Below, piece by piece: positions 1 through 7,600 of a stretch of DNA of 7,928 bases. The notes under the pieces are model-generated. The model was not told the origin of the DNA and made no database searches. It was given only the letters and a program-made list of their open reading frames with translations. A program made the translations under genes and the position numbers. Source of the DNA: JAVBSN01 sp031547045 (GTDB lineage Bacteria; Bacillota; Clostridia; Lachnospirales; Lachnospiraceae). Positions within the stretch are counted from its first letter, which is position 1, and the number at the start of each line of letters is the position of its first letter. The stretch spans positions 1-7,928 of the forward strand of contig JAVBSN010000005.1 in NCBI GenBank assembly GCA_031547045.1. The letters run 5' to 3'.

Positions 1-22
1 AAAAATCAATCTCATAACCAAC

Positions 23-51
23 ATTTTATAATAAATAACCTTACATTTCAA
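23..51 (-). promoter_or_regulatory. Possible promoter for a gene beyond the left edge
   Basis: On the minus strand a TTGAAA box (51-46) is followed after 17 bases by TAAAAT (28-23). Each box matches the sigma-A consensus at five of six positions. It lies downstream of the methyltransferase stop codon and points out of the window, so it would serve the next gene to the left. I see no terminator hairpin in bases 1-75. The DNA is so AT-rich that such matches arise by chance, so this is only a candidate. Confidence 0.25.
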
Positions 52-75
52 CTATTTTTTCTAAATCTATGAATT

Positions 76-951
76 TCAATTATATATACGTAATACACCT
101 CGCCTTATATATGGCTCTAAAAATTCAAAATCATAGTAATATAACATATATCCATTTGAAGATTCCATATTGTAATCTTTAAATATTTTTCTTATTTCTT
201 CTTCATGATTTTGGTTATGATATGTACATACAGCCATACTTACATTATTATTTATAATAGTATTTGTAGCACCCTGTATAGCCTCTAATTCAGCTCCTTC
301 AATATCCATCTTAATAAATATATCTTCACCACTAATTTCTTTCTCTTTAATAAAATCGTCAATAGTTATATTGTTTTCATCTGTTTTAGATGATACATAT
401 TTTTTAACAATTTCAACCTTGTCACCATATTCTTTAAAAGTATTTTTTAAAGCTTCTATCCAATCATTATCACATTCAAATATATATATTTTTTTTGCTT
501 TATCAATTACATCTAATGAAAAGAATCCTTCTGCTCCACCTATATCTAATACTATACTATTATCATTAGGGTTAAATTTATCTGTTAAATAACGATGCGG
601 TGAATTTATATCTTGTTCCATACGTAAATTATTATAGTACCTTTGAGCTCTATATGCTGATTTGTACTTTCTTCTAAAATACATTTTCTTATCATTGTGA
701 TAAGTATAGAATAATCCTGTCTCTTTATCTTTTTCTATTTTTACTTCACTTTTATCATATGTTTTTTCTAGAAACACAGGAAATAATCCTAATTTAATCT
801 TGCCATTATGATACTCAAGTATCTCTTTAATATCATCTGCATTATACTCTTTAGAATGATTTCTTAAGTATTTTAATACTTTTGATTTTAATAATATACT
901 TTTGATTTCACAAAATATAAATTCCATATCATTACTAGCTAATTTACTCAT
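76..951 (-). CDS. FkbM-family SAM-dependent methyltransferase
   Basis: The 291-residue protein is a class I (Rossmann-fold) methyltransferase. The SAM-binding glycine loop VLDIGGAEGFFSL is at residues 134-146, an acidic residue after strand 2 lies in IFECD (157-161), and the FkbM hallmark KMDIEGAELEAIQGA is at 214-228. The first 110 residues are charged and unassigned. They lead into a conserved-looking MEQDINSPHRYL stretch (111-122), which I recall from a clostridial FkbM subgroup. No signal peptide or membrane segment is visible, so it should be cytoplasmic. FkbM enzymes are O-methyltransferases, often acting on sugars of surface glycans or on natural products; the substrate here cannot be told. 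The ATG at 951 is supported by a strong AGAGGAG site (966-960) eight bases upstream. It starts 18 bases after the pepP stop, so it is probably the last visible gene of that operon. The family call is firm; the role is unknown. Confidence 0.88.
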   Translation of the reverse strand: MSKLASNDMEFIFCEIKSILLKSKVLKYLRNHSKEYNADDIKEILEYHNGKIKLGLFPVFLEKTYDKSEVKIEKDKETGLFYTYHNDKKMYFRRKYKSAYRAQRYYNNLRMEQDINSPHRYLTDKFNPNDNSIVLDIGGAEGFFSLDVIDKAKKIYIFECDNDWIEALKNTFKEYGDKVEIVKKYVSSKTDENNITIDDFIKEKEISGEDIFIKMDIEGAELEAIQGATNTIINNNVSMAVCTYHNQNHEEEIRKIFKDYNMESSNGYMLYYYDFEFLEPYIRRGVLRIYN

Positions 952-969
952 TTATCCCTCTCCTCTTAA

Positions 970-2034
970 TTATAAAATAGTAAGTTCTTTATATGAATTT
1001 GTTAAGTTTTCATATCCATCTTCTGTTACTACTACTAAATCTTCTATTCTAACTCCAAATTTTCCTGGCAAATATATACCTGGTTCAACTGTAATCACCA
1101 TATTAGGTTCTAATACAACATCACATTTAGGTGAAAATCTAGGTTCTTCATGAATATCTAATCCAACTCCATGACCCAATCCATGTCCAAAATACTCCCC
1201 ATAACCTGCATCACTAATAATATCTCTAGCTATAGAATCTATATAACTACACAATACACCAGCTTTTATTTCTGAAATTGCTGCTTCCTGTGCTTCTAAC
1301 ACAATATCATATATATTTTCTTGCTCTCTACTACATCCTGACAAAGCTACTGTCCTTGTCATATCAGAACAATATCCTCTATATATGCAACCAAAATCCA
1401 TTGTAACAAAATCCCCTACTGATATTTTCTTATCAGTTACCATAGCATGAGGCATAGAAGAATTAGTTCCAGATGCAACAATTGTATCAAAACTTAAGCC
1501 ATTTGCTCCTGATTTTTTCATAAAATACTCTAATTCTACAGCAATATCTCGCTCTGATGTACCCTCTATAATATAATCTAATATATGAGAATATGCTGTA
1601 TCACCAATACTCTCTGCTTCTTTAATTAATAAAATTTCTTCTCTAGATTTTACACATCTTAATATACTAACCTTATTATCTACCGATATAAGGTTAATAT
1701 CTTCACAAACCTTATTTAATTGAAAAAATGTATTATATCCAATATTAAGATTTTCAAATCCTAATTCCTTTATATTACCTTCATCTATAATGGTCTTAAT
1801 TAGCCTACTATAAGATCTATTTCCAACATCATATATTATAGAGCCTTTACTTTCTAAGGACGCTTGTTCTGTATATCTAGAGTCTGTAAGTATATATACA
1901 TTACTACTTGTAACCAATACATATCCTGTTCCACCTGTATATCCTGAAAAATAATGCATATTATACTTATCAGTTATTAAAATAGCATCTAAATTTAATT
2001 CTATAAATAATTTACGTAATCTACTAAGTCTCAT
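970..2034 (-). CDS. pepP: Xaa-Pro aminopeptidase (M24B metallopeptidase)
   Basis: This 354-residue cytoplasmic enzyme is predicted to remove an N-terminal residue that precedes proline. Residues 1-125 form the creatinase/prolidase-type N-terminal domain (typical LDAILITDKYNMHYFSGYTG near 15-34), and 130-354 form the pita-bread catalytic domain. All five expected metal ligands are visible: D213 (MDFG), D224 (CSDMTRT), H288 (GHGLGHGVG), E317 (VEPGIY) and E331 (RIEDLV). H196 in MPHAM fits the conserved active-site histidine. The length is normal for the short bacterial form (about 350 residues). The ATG at 2034 lies four bases after the aroQ stop and has only a weak AAGAGA site inside the end of aroQ, which suggests translational coupling. 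In B. subtilis the equivalent gene (yqhT) also follows the aroQ-type gene yqhS and precedes efp; here an FkbM methyltransferase follows. Exact substrate preference within M24B (Xaa-Pro aminopeptidase versus dipeptidase) is not settled by sequence. Confidence 0.92.
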   Translation of the reverse strand: MRLSRLRKLFIELNLDAILITDKYNMHYFSGYTGGTGYVLVTSSNVYILTDSRYTEQASLESKGSIIYDVGNRSYSRLIKTIIDEGNIKELGFENLNIGYNTFFQLNKVCEDINLISVDNKVSILRCVKSREEILLIKEAESIGDTAYSHILDYIIEGTSERDIAVELEYFMKKSGANGLSFDTIVASGTNSSMPHAMVTDKKISVGDFVTMDFGCIYRGYCSDMTRTVALSGCSREQENIYDIVLEAQEAAISEIKAGVLCSYIDSIARDIISDAGYGEYFGHGLGHGVGLDIHEEPRFSPKCDVVLEPNMVITVEPGIYLPGKFGVRIEDLVVVTEDGYENLTNSYKELTIL

Positions 2035-2038
2035 ATAA

Positions 2039-2482
2039 TTATCTCTTATCTTCTAAAATATTTGCAATTGCCTCCATTGCATATAAATATCCATTAAGCC
2101 CTAATCCTACTACTTGTCCTGTACATACTGGTGCAGTAAGAGATGTATGTCTGAATTCTTCTCTTTTATGTACATTAGATATATGTACCTCTATTATAGG
2201 CATAGAAACAGACGCTAATGCATCTCTTATAGCATAACTATAATGCGTATATGCTCCTGGATTAATTACTATACCCTCTACATTATCATGATAAGCTTCT
2301 TGAATCTTATCAATTATCTTTCCTTCACAATTATCTTGAAATATTTCAATATCAATATTCATTGCTGATGCTTTATCATATATTATATTACAAAGTCTCT
2401 CATAATCCTCTTGTCCATATATACCCTTCTCTCTTATTCCAAGAAAATTGATATTGGGACCATTAATAACTAATATTTTCAT
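2039..2482 (-). CDS. aroQ: Type II 3-dehydroquinate dehydratase (3-dehydroquinase)
   Basis: The enzyme catalyses the third shikimate-pathway step, dehydrating 3-dehydroquinate to 3-dehydroshikimate. At 147 residues it has the usual length of this small dodecameric family. Visible motifs are NGPNINFLG (7-15), the flexible-lid arginine R17 and catalytic tyrosine Y22 in IYG, the substrate-site stretch INPGAYTHYSYAIRDAL (73-89), the catalytic histidine H100 in EVHISN, and the R111-H112 region followed by GLGLNGY (126-132). All key catalytic residues are present, so it should be active. The ATG at 2482 is preceded by AAAGGAAG (2495-2488) at suitable spacing. It starts 25 bases after the aroE-aroK stop and ends four bases before pepP, placing it in the same operon as the enzymes that use its product. 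Confidence 0.96.
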   Translation of the reverse strand: MKILVINGPNINFLGIREKGIYGQEDYERLCNIIYDKASAMNIDIEIFQDNCEGKIIDKIQEAYHDNVEGIVINPGAYTHYSYAIRDALASVSMPIIEVHISNVHKREEFRHTSLTAPVCTGQVVGLGLNGYLYAMEAIANILEDKR

Positions 2483-2507
2483 ATTATCTTCCTTTCATAC
2501 AACTAAT

Positions 2508-3884
2508 TTATATAATATCTCTTATATTATTAACAATTTCTATAACATTTATATTATCAACATTAACTATATAATCACTTGCATAATTATAAAATTCTTC
2601 TCTATATTCAAGAGTCTCTATAATCTTCCTATATGGATCTTCACAATCCAATATAGGTCTTGTTGTAGTATATCTTACTCTTTCCCATATAGTATTAACA
2701 TCAGCCTTAAGATATATTACAGTTCCTAATTGCTTTATAAGGTTAGCATTTTCTTTATTTATAGGTAAACCTCCTCCTGTAGAAAATACTGTTTTCTGTG
2801 TCGTCATAACTAAATCTTGAATAACTGTTGTTTCTAATTTTCTAAAGTAATCTTCTCCCTTATCTTTAAAAATGCTATTAATAGACATACCTTCTATTTC
2901 TTCAATTAATGCATCAGTATCAATAAAATTATATCCTATACTATTTGCTAATTCTTTTCCTACAGTAGTTTTTCCCGAACCCATATATCCAATTAAAATT
3001 ATATTATTATTAATTCCATGTATACCTCTATATAATTTAGTATATATTTCATTGCAAAGTTCTTCACTTACTTGTATATTATTCCACAATTCATAAGCAA
3101 TTACTCCTTGATATAAAAGCATTTTTAAGCCATTAACAGCTCTCCCACCTGATTTCTGCACTAACTCCATAAAACGTGTAACAGCCGGATTATATATTAA
3201 ATCAATACCTACCTCAACATTTTTATAAAATTCACTATCTTCTATTATACATTTATCATTATTTGGAGATAATCCTACTGAAGTTGTTTGAAATACAATA
3301 TACCTATTGTTACCAAGTGAATTATATTTATCTAATTCCATAGCTTCAAATGTAGATGTATCCTTACCTAAAATTTTATTCATATCATCAGCTATATTTT
3401 TACCATTATCAAGGGTTCTATTTAAAATATATACCTTACTTGCCTTTTCTATAAGACACATATATGCAACAGCTCTTGCAGCACCACCAGCTCCTAAAAT
3501 AATTACTTTTTTATCTTTTAAACATATATTTTCTGAAGTTATTGCTTTTAATAAACCTAACATATCTGTATTATATCCTTTATAACCATCTTCAGTTCTT
3601 ACTAATGTATTTACTGCTCCAATATATTTTGCTATATCATCTATACCAGAAAGTTCATCTAAAACCGCATTCTTATATGGCACAGTTATATTTAACCCAA
3701 GTATATTAAGTGCATATGCTCCTTTTATGGCATTAGATAATGCATCCTCTTCTACTTTGAAAGGAATATATATATTATTAATATTCGTTCTTTCACTAAT
3801 TGTATTATGAATTATTGGTGACATTGTATGTTCTACTGGATTACCTATTAATCCTAATAATCTTGTATTTCCATCTATATTCAT
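2508..3884 (-). CDS. aroE-aroK: Fused shikimate dehydrogenase-shikimate kinase (AroE-AroK)
   Basis: This 458-residue bifunctional protein covers steps four and five of the shikimate pathway. Residues 1 to about 288 are AroE: the shikimate-binding motif appears as HTMSP (19-23, TxS instead of the textbook SxS), with catalytic K71 in NITVPYK, N92, D107 in YNTD, the NADP-binding loop GAGGAARA (131-138), NRT (155-157, typical of NADP-linked enzymes) and the closing NGLKMLLYQG (251-260). Residues about 292-458 are AroK: Walker A GYMGSGKTTVGK (299-310), D322 and D324 in FIDTD, R348 in YFRKLE, STGGG (368-372), the lid arginine R409 in TTTRP, and R428 in YREEFY. The two halves meet in about three residues, with no stop, no frameshift and no Met before the P-loop, so AroK is not separately started at an ATG. 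The start at 3884 has a strong AAAGGAG site (3899-3893). It lies 53 bases after yqeG and 25 before aroQ. Confidence 0.96.
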   Translation of the reverse strand: MNIDGNTRLLGLIGNPVEHTMSPIIHNTISERTNINNIYIPFKVEEDALSNAIKGAYALNILGLNITVPYKNAVLDELSGIDDIAKYIGAVNTLVRTEDGYKGYNTDMLGLLKAITSENICLKDKKVIILGAGGAARAVAYMCLIEKASKVYILNRTLDNGKNIADDMNKILGKDTSTFEAMELDKYNSLGNNRYIVFQTTSVGLSPNNDKCIIEDSEFYKNVEVGIDLIYNPAVTRFMELVQKSGGRAVNGLKMLLYQGVIAYELWNNIQVSEELCNEIYTKLYRGIHGINNNIILIGYMGSGKTTVGKELANSIGYNFIDTDALIEEIEGMSINSIFKDKGEDYFRKLETTVIQDLVMTTQKTVFSTGGGLPINKENANLIKQLGTVIYLKADVNTIWERVRYTTTRPILDCEDPYRKIIETLEYREEFYNYASDYIVNVDNINVIEIVNNIRDII

Positions 3885-3937
3885 AGATAATTCTCCTTTA
3901 TAAAGAGTATAGTATATCCTTATTACAAATTTGCAAT

Positions 3938-4447
3938 TTACTTATTATTTTTAGCTTGTTTCTTTGTAAATCTACGTATTATATATTTTTCAGGTATCCT
4001 CTTTAATACGATCTGTATCTCTTCTTTGGGATTAAGCGGTCTTACTAACAAACTATATATACCTGTTCTATTTGCTCCCCATACATCTGTAAATATTTGA
4101 TCTCCAACAAATAATGTGTTATCAAGATTAGTATCTAGTACATTCATAGCTTTAATATAACCTTTTCTAGAAGGTTTCCACGCTTTATGAATAAAATCAA
4201 CACCTAACTTATTGCTAAATCCAGATACTCTTTCTTCATCATTATTTGACAATAGACATATCTTAAAACCTATATCTTTTAATTTTCTAATAAACTCCTT
4301 TGATATATCATCAATATCAGCATCATGTGGCACCAATGTATTATCTATATCAAAGATTACTCCTCTATATCCTTTTTCAAAATATTTTTGAAAATCTATA
4401 TCATATGTAGTCTTATACATTTCTCTTGGATAAAATTTTTCAAACAT
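3938..4447 (-). CDS. yqeG: YqeG-family HAD IIIA-type phosphatase
   Basis: The 169-residue protein belongs to the haloacid dehalogenase superfamily, YqeG branch. Motif I is IFDIDNTLVP (31-40), with nucleophile D33 and acid/base D35. Motif II is LLSNN (65-69), the motif III lysine is in WKPSRKGY (K91), and motif IV is VGDQIFTDVWGANRTG (114-129), with D116 and D121 as likely magnesium ligands. The length and absence of a cap domain fit the family, whose physiological substrate is unknown to me. The C-terminal tail (RRFTKKQAKNNK) is strongly basic. The ATG at 4447 has a modest GAAAGG site (4460-4455). It is the first gene after the terminator of the upstream surface-protein gene and probably heads the operon; yqeG also lies close to the shikimate dehydrogenase gene in B. 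subtilis, so the linkage is old. Confidence 0.92.
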   Translation of the reverse strand: MFEKFYPREMYKTTYDIDFQKYFEKGYRGVIFDIDNTLVPHDADIDDISKEFIRKLKDIGFKICLLSNNDEERVSGFSNKLGVDFIHKAWKPSRKGYIKAMNVLDTNLDNTLFVGDQIFTDVWGANRTGIYSLLVRPLNPKEEIQIVLKRIPEKYIIRRFTKKQAKNNK

Positions 4448-4461
4448 AACTATACCTTTCT

Positions 4462-4482
4462 AAATACATTAATAATGTATTT
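4462..4482. repeat. 21-bp inverted repeat ahead of yqeG
   Basis: The sequence AAATACATT, then AAT, then AATGTATTT forms a perfect palindrome with 9-base arms and a 3-base centre. On the minus strand it ends just before the yqeG ribosome binding site. It could be an operator for a dimeric regulator or a weak hairpin in the leader RNA. Only one G-C pair lies in each arm, so a stable RNA hairpin is unlikely and chance occurrence in AT-rich DNA cannot be ruled out. Confidence 0.4.
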
Positions 4483-4523
4483 TCATAACACTTATACATA
4501 ATACTTTACATATAGTATATATT

Positions 4524-4553
4524 ACTATAATAGAAAAAATTTCTCAATAACAA
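4524..4553 (-). promoter_or_regulatory. Candidate promoter for the yqeG-aro-pepP operon
   Basis: On the minus strand TTGTTA (4553-4548) is followed after 18 bases by TATAGT (4529-4524). The -10 box matches consensus at five of six positions and the -35 box at four. It sits between the upstream terminator and yqeG, where an operon promoter is expected, and would give a leader of about 70 bases containing the 21-bp palindrome. Other pairings (for example TTGAGA at 4547-4542 with TAATAT at 4524-4519) are also possible, so the exact boxes are uncertain. Confidence 0.35.
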
Positions 4554-4570
4554 TAAATATGTATATACAT

Positions 4571-4599
4571 AAAAAGAGGTAGGTTAAACACCTACCTCT
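4571..4599 (-). terminator. Intrinsic terminator of the large surface-protein gene
   Basis: A perfect 10-bp stem, AGAGGTAGGT (4575-4584) and ACCTACCTCT (4590-4599), encloses a 5-base loop. On the minus strand the stem is followed directly by TTTT (4574-4571), as in a rho-independent terminator. It begins six bases after the stop codon of the large gene. The other strand lacks a T run after the stem, so it is directional. It separates the surface-protein gene from the yqeG operon. Confidence 0.9.
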
Positions 4600-4605
4600 A
4601 AAATA

Positions 4606-7600
4606 TTATATACTATATTTTTGTTTTATTATAACTTCTGCATTAAATGAATCTGCATCTTCGAAAGTTAAATCAAATAATTCTAATACATGATAAATCT
4701 TAATACGTGTATAAGATACCTGACCTAAAGAATCCCTTACCATAATAACTATGTAAGTGTAATTTCCACCATAACTATCAAAGTATTCCATAGGGGTTAT
4801 TCCTGGTCCATAATCTGATTCTCTAAGTAACTTCTTTTCACCATTTGTAATATCAGCACTCTTATATTCTAATATTAATGGATGATTATTATTTGCTACA
4901 TATTTATCAGAGTAATTATATTTACCTGTAATAGTATCTCTAGTACCATAATCTAAATCATAGTATATCTTAACTTCTTCTATAGTTGCTGTATTATCTA
5001 CCTTAACTATATAGTCAAATTTTGGCTTTTCATCTTTTCTTTCCACTGGTATTTCATATACACCTGAATCATTTAATCCAATCTTACCATCCTTTGTTGG
5101 TGCCGGTTTTAATGCACCTGGATCATACAATGTTACCTTTGGTTTTGCTTTAGCATTTCTTACACTGTTTACAATAACATTAATGAATAAACGACGCTCA
5201 TCATTGTTATCAGTACTAGCACCTGTTATAATCGAATGTCCAGCACCACAATATGTTATATTGCCCTTTGTATAAATATAGTAACTATCCATACCATCAT
5301 ATGGTGAAGCTGCATACAATGAAGAATGTGTTTTAGATTTACCCTTATCTTTAGGTGATGTATTACCAGAACCTGCTAAGGTATACCATACTATCATTTC
5401 TTCATCTTCCATATCTAGTGCTAAAGTTTGAGCATGAGTATTACTAATGTCTAACTGCTTACTAATATAGAATGGGTATGTTGTAACAATACCATGATTT
5501 ACTTGTGAAGCTTTACTTGTACCAGAGATATTACCTATATTACCTACTGTACTCTTAATTCCACCGTCCCAAGATTCTGCTGCATTATATATATAATCTG
5601 CATATTTATATATTCTAGTATTTGGATACTGTGAACTAGAGTATATATTTTTAGAATCTGTACGAGCAATACTAGTATTATATCCAATAGAATCTATTAT
5701 TCCAGCTCCCATACCAGCTCTCATAGTATCAGCCCAAAGACCAATTGAACCACTAGTAGCTATATTGCTAACAAAATATTTTGGATATACTACACCATGT
5801 ATTGTTCTTGAATCATCTAAATAGTTATAATTAATATATTTACTAACTGTTGATGTTGTTGTTACTACATTTTGTGGAATAGTAATAATAGCAGTTCCTG
5901 ATGCATCTGTAACTCCTACATATGGTGTATTATTAATAGTTGCTGATACTGTGTATCCTACTATAGGTGTTACACCATCACTTTTATATACATGTACAGA
6001 TATTTGTATAGCCTCAGTTAAATTAGAATGTACATTTCCCGCAACCGGAGTTCCTACTGTATCAAAATTCCAATCGTAATTACCATTATTATCATTTTTT
6101 AGTTTAAATGTTACTTCATAATCAGTATTTGATGTTGATATATCATAATATGCTGACCAACTTGATGTCGCTGAAGGTGATACTCTAGCATTCATAGTTC
6201 TTGCACTAGTATCTGATTCAGTAAGTCCAACACTGTTAACAGTTGCATGGAATCTATCCATACCAAATACATCTGCTAAATGATATGTAAGATTTACAGA
6301 ACCTGCTTCTGCATACTTAGCTGTAGTATCATGAGTAGTAAGTATATTACCATCTGCTGCTTCATATGCTAATAAGTCTTCACATGCTTGATCAGTTAAA
6401 TCTCTACCACCAAAATCTTCTGAAAATCCTAATACTACCATATTATAATTCTTCACTAACCATTCTTCACTAGTAAATGATTTATTTGAATATTCTTTAT
6501 ATTGATTATATGCATTTATTACATCATCTTGGTATGAAATATAATGATTATATGCATTTACTATTTCAAGTAAACGTGGCATACCTGTTAATGATGATGT
6601 TGCATTATATCCGGTAGGATTACAATAGAATATTTCATGATATTCTCTTGACTCTAGAATATGTTTAAAATCTATAGTATTTATACTATTATCATTACTT
6701 GTAAGTGCGTCTTCCATAAGTTTTCTTAACGCTACTTCTGTACCTGATGCTTCCAAAGCCATCTTAGCAGATATATAATCACTATATGCTTGATCCGCTA
6801 AATCAACATTATTTAAACGTTGTGCTTCTGTTTGAGTACTTACAGTCTTAACTAATTCTTCATATTCTTCTACAGACATAATGTCTAACTCAAAATCATA
6901 ATCTTCTTTAAGAATATCAGCAAAGTTAGAATGCCAATCATCCGTATCAGTCATTGTATCATATTTTACAATACCAAAGTTATGTTTATGAACACCAATA
7001 TCAACTGCCGCATTTGCCCATTTTGACTTATATTCAGCTAGTGTTCCATATGCATTTAAATAATCACTAGGAGTTCCATGACCGTTATATCCATGATAGA
7101 ACATATTTATATTATTTACTGTACCTGTATGTTGACATTCTGTACATAATAGTAATGAATGTCCATCAGTCCATTTTGGTGAACCTTTAAGAGCACCAAA
7201 CACTTGTAATATTCTAACTTCTTTTTTATCAACGTCATCTTTTCTCTTATATCTTGCATTACCTGTATAATATGCAACAACAATACCATTAGATGGTCCA
7301 CTTAGATTAATATCTGCTACGCTATTAACTTTTTTAACAAGTAATTTCCAGTTTTTTAATCCATAAAAATCTGGATTTTCAAGGTTATATGTTAACGTTC
7401 CTGTTCCACCAGTACTTGCAGTTGATGCCTTCCATTCTATTAATTTAGTAGTAGAATCTGGAGTTGTATCCTCTGAAAACAATCCATTACCATCTTCATC
7501 CACATATAACTCTACTACATAATTAGCACCTGTTGAATTATCAATTTTAAAAGTAAAATTAGTTCCAACATCTGAATCATAATTAATATAAGTATTTGTA

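Noticed and set aside
11..23. TTG/ATG codons near the left edge that might begin the next gene
   Set aside because: Fewer than ten codons are visible and no well-spaced ribosome binding site precedes them.
1..75. Short frame or terminator after the methyltransferase stop codon
   Set aside because: No hairpin with a T run is present, and frames starting here are only a few codons long before the edge, so no gene can be supported.
371..592. Plus-strand open frame within the methyltransferase gene
   Set aside because: It lies opposite a well-supported gene, has no plausible ribosome binding site and its translation shows no motif.
902..1153. Plus-strand open frame spanning the pepP-methyltransferase junction
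   Set aside because: It is antisense to two clear genes and resembles no protein; AT-rich complementary reading explains it.
2448..2729. Plus-strand open frame rich in Ile, Asn, Tyr and Ser
   Set aside because: It is a low-complexity antisense translation of the AroK coding region, not a membrane protein.
2872..3096. Plus-strand open frame opposite the AroK P-loop region
   Set aside because: It is antisense to the conserved kinase motifs and has no independent coding signal.
3307..3585. Plus-strand open frame opposite the AroE NADP-binding region
   Set aside because: Its hydrophobic look comes from the complement of the glycine/alanine-rich dinucleotide fold.
3885..3937. Possible internal promoter and small TTACAAATTTGCAA palindrome between yqeG and aroE-aroK
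   Set aside because: The best box pairs have 14- or 19-base spacers and the palindrome has a mismatch. The 53-base gap is ordinary within an operon.
7116..7301. 61-codon minus-strand frame inside the large surface-protein gene
   Set aside because: It overlaps the long gene in another frame, with no ribosome binding site and no family features.
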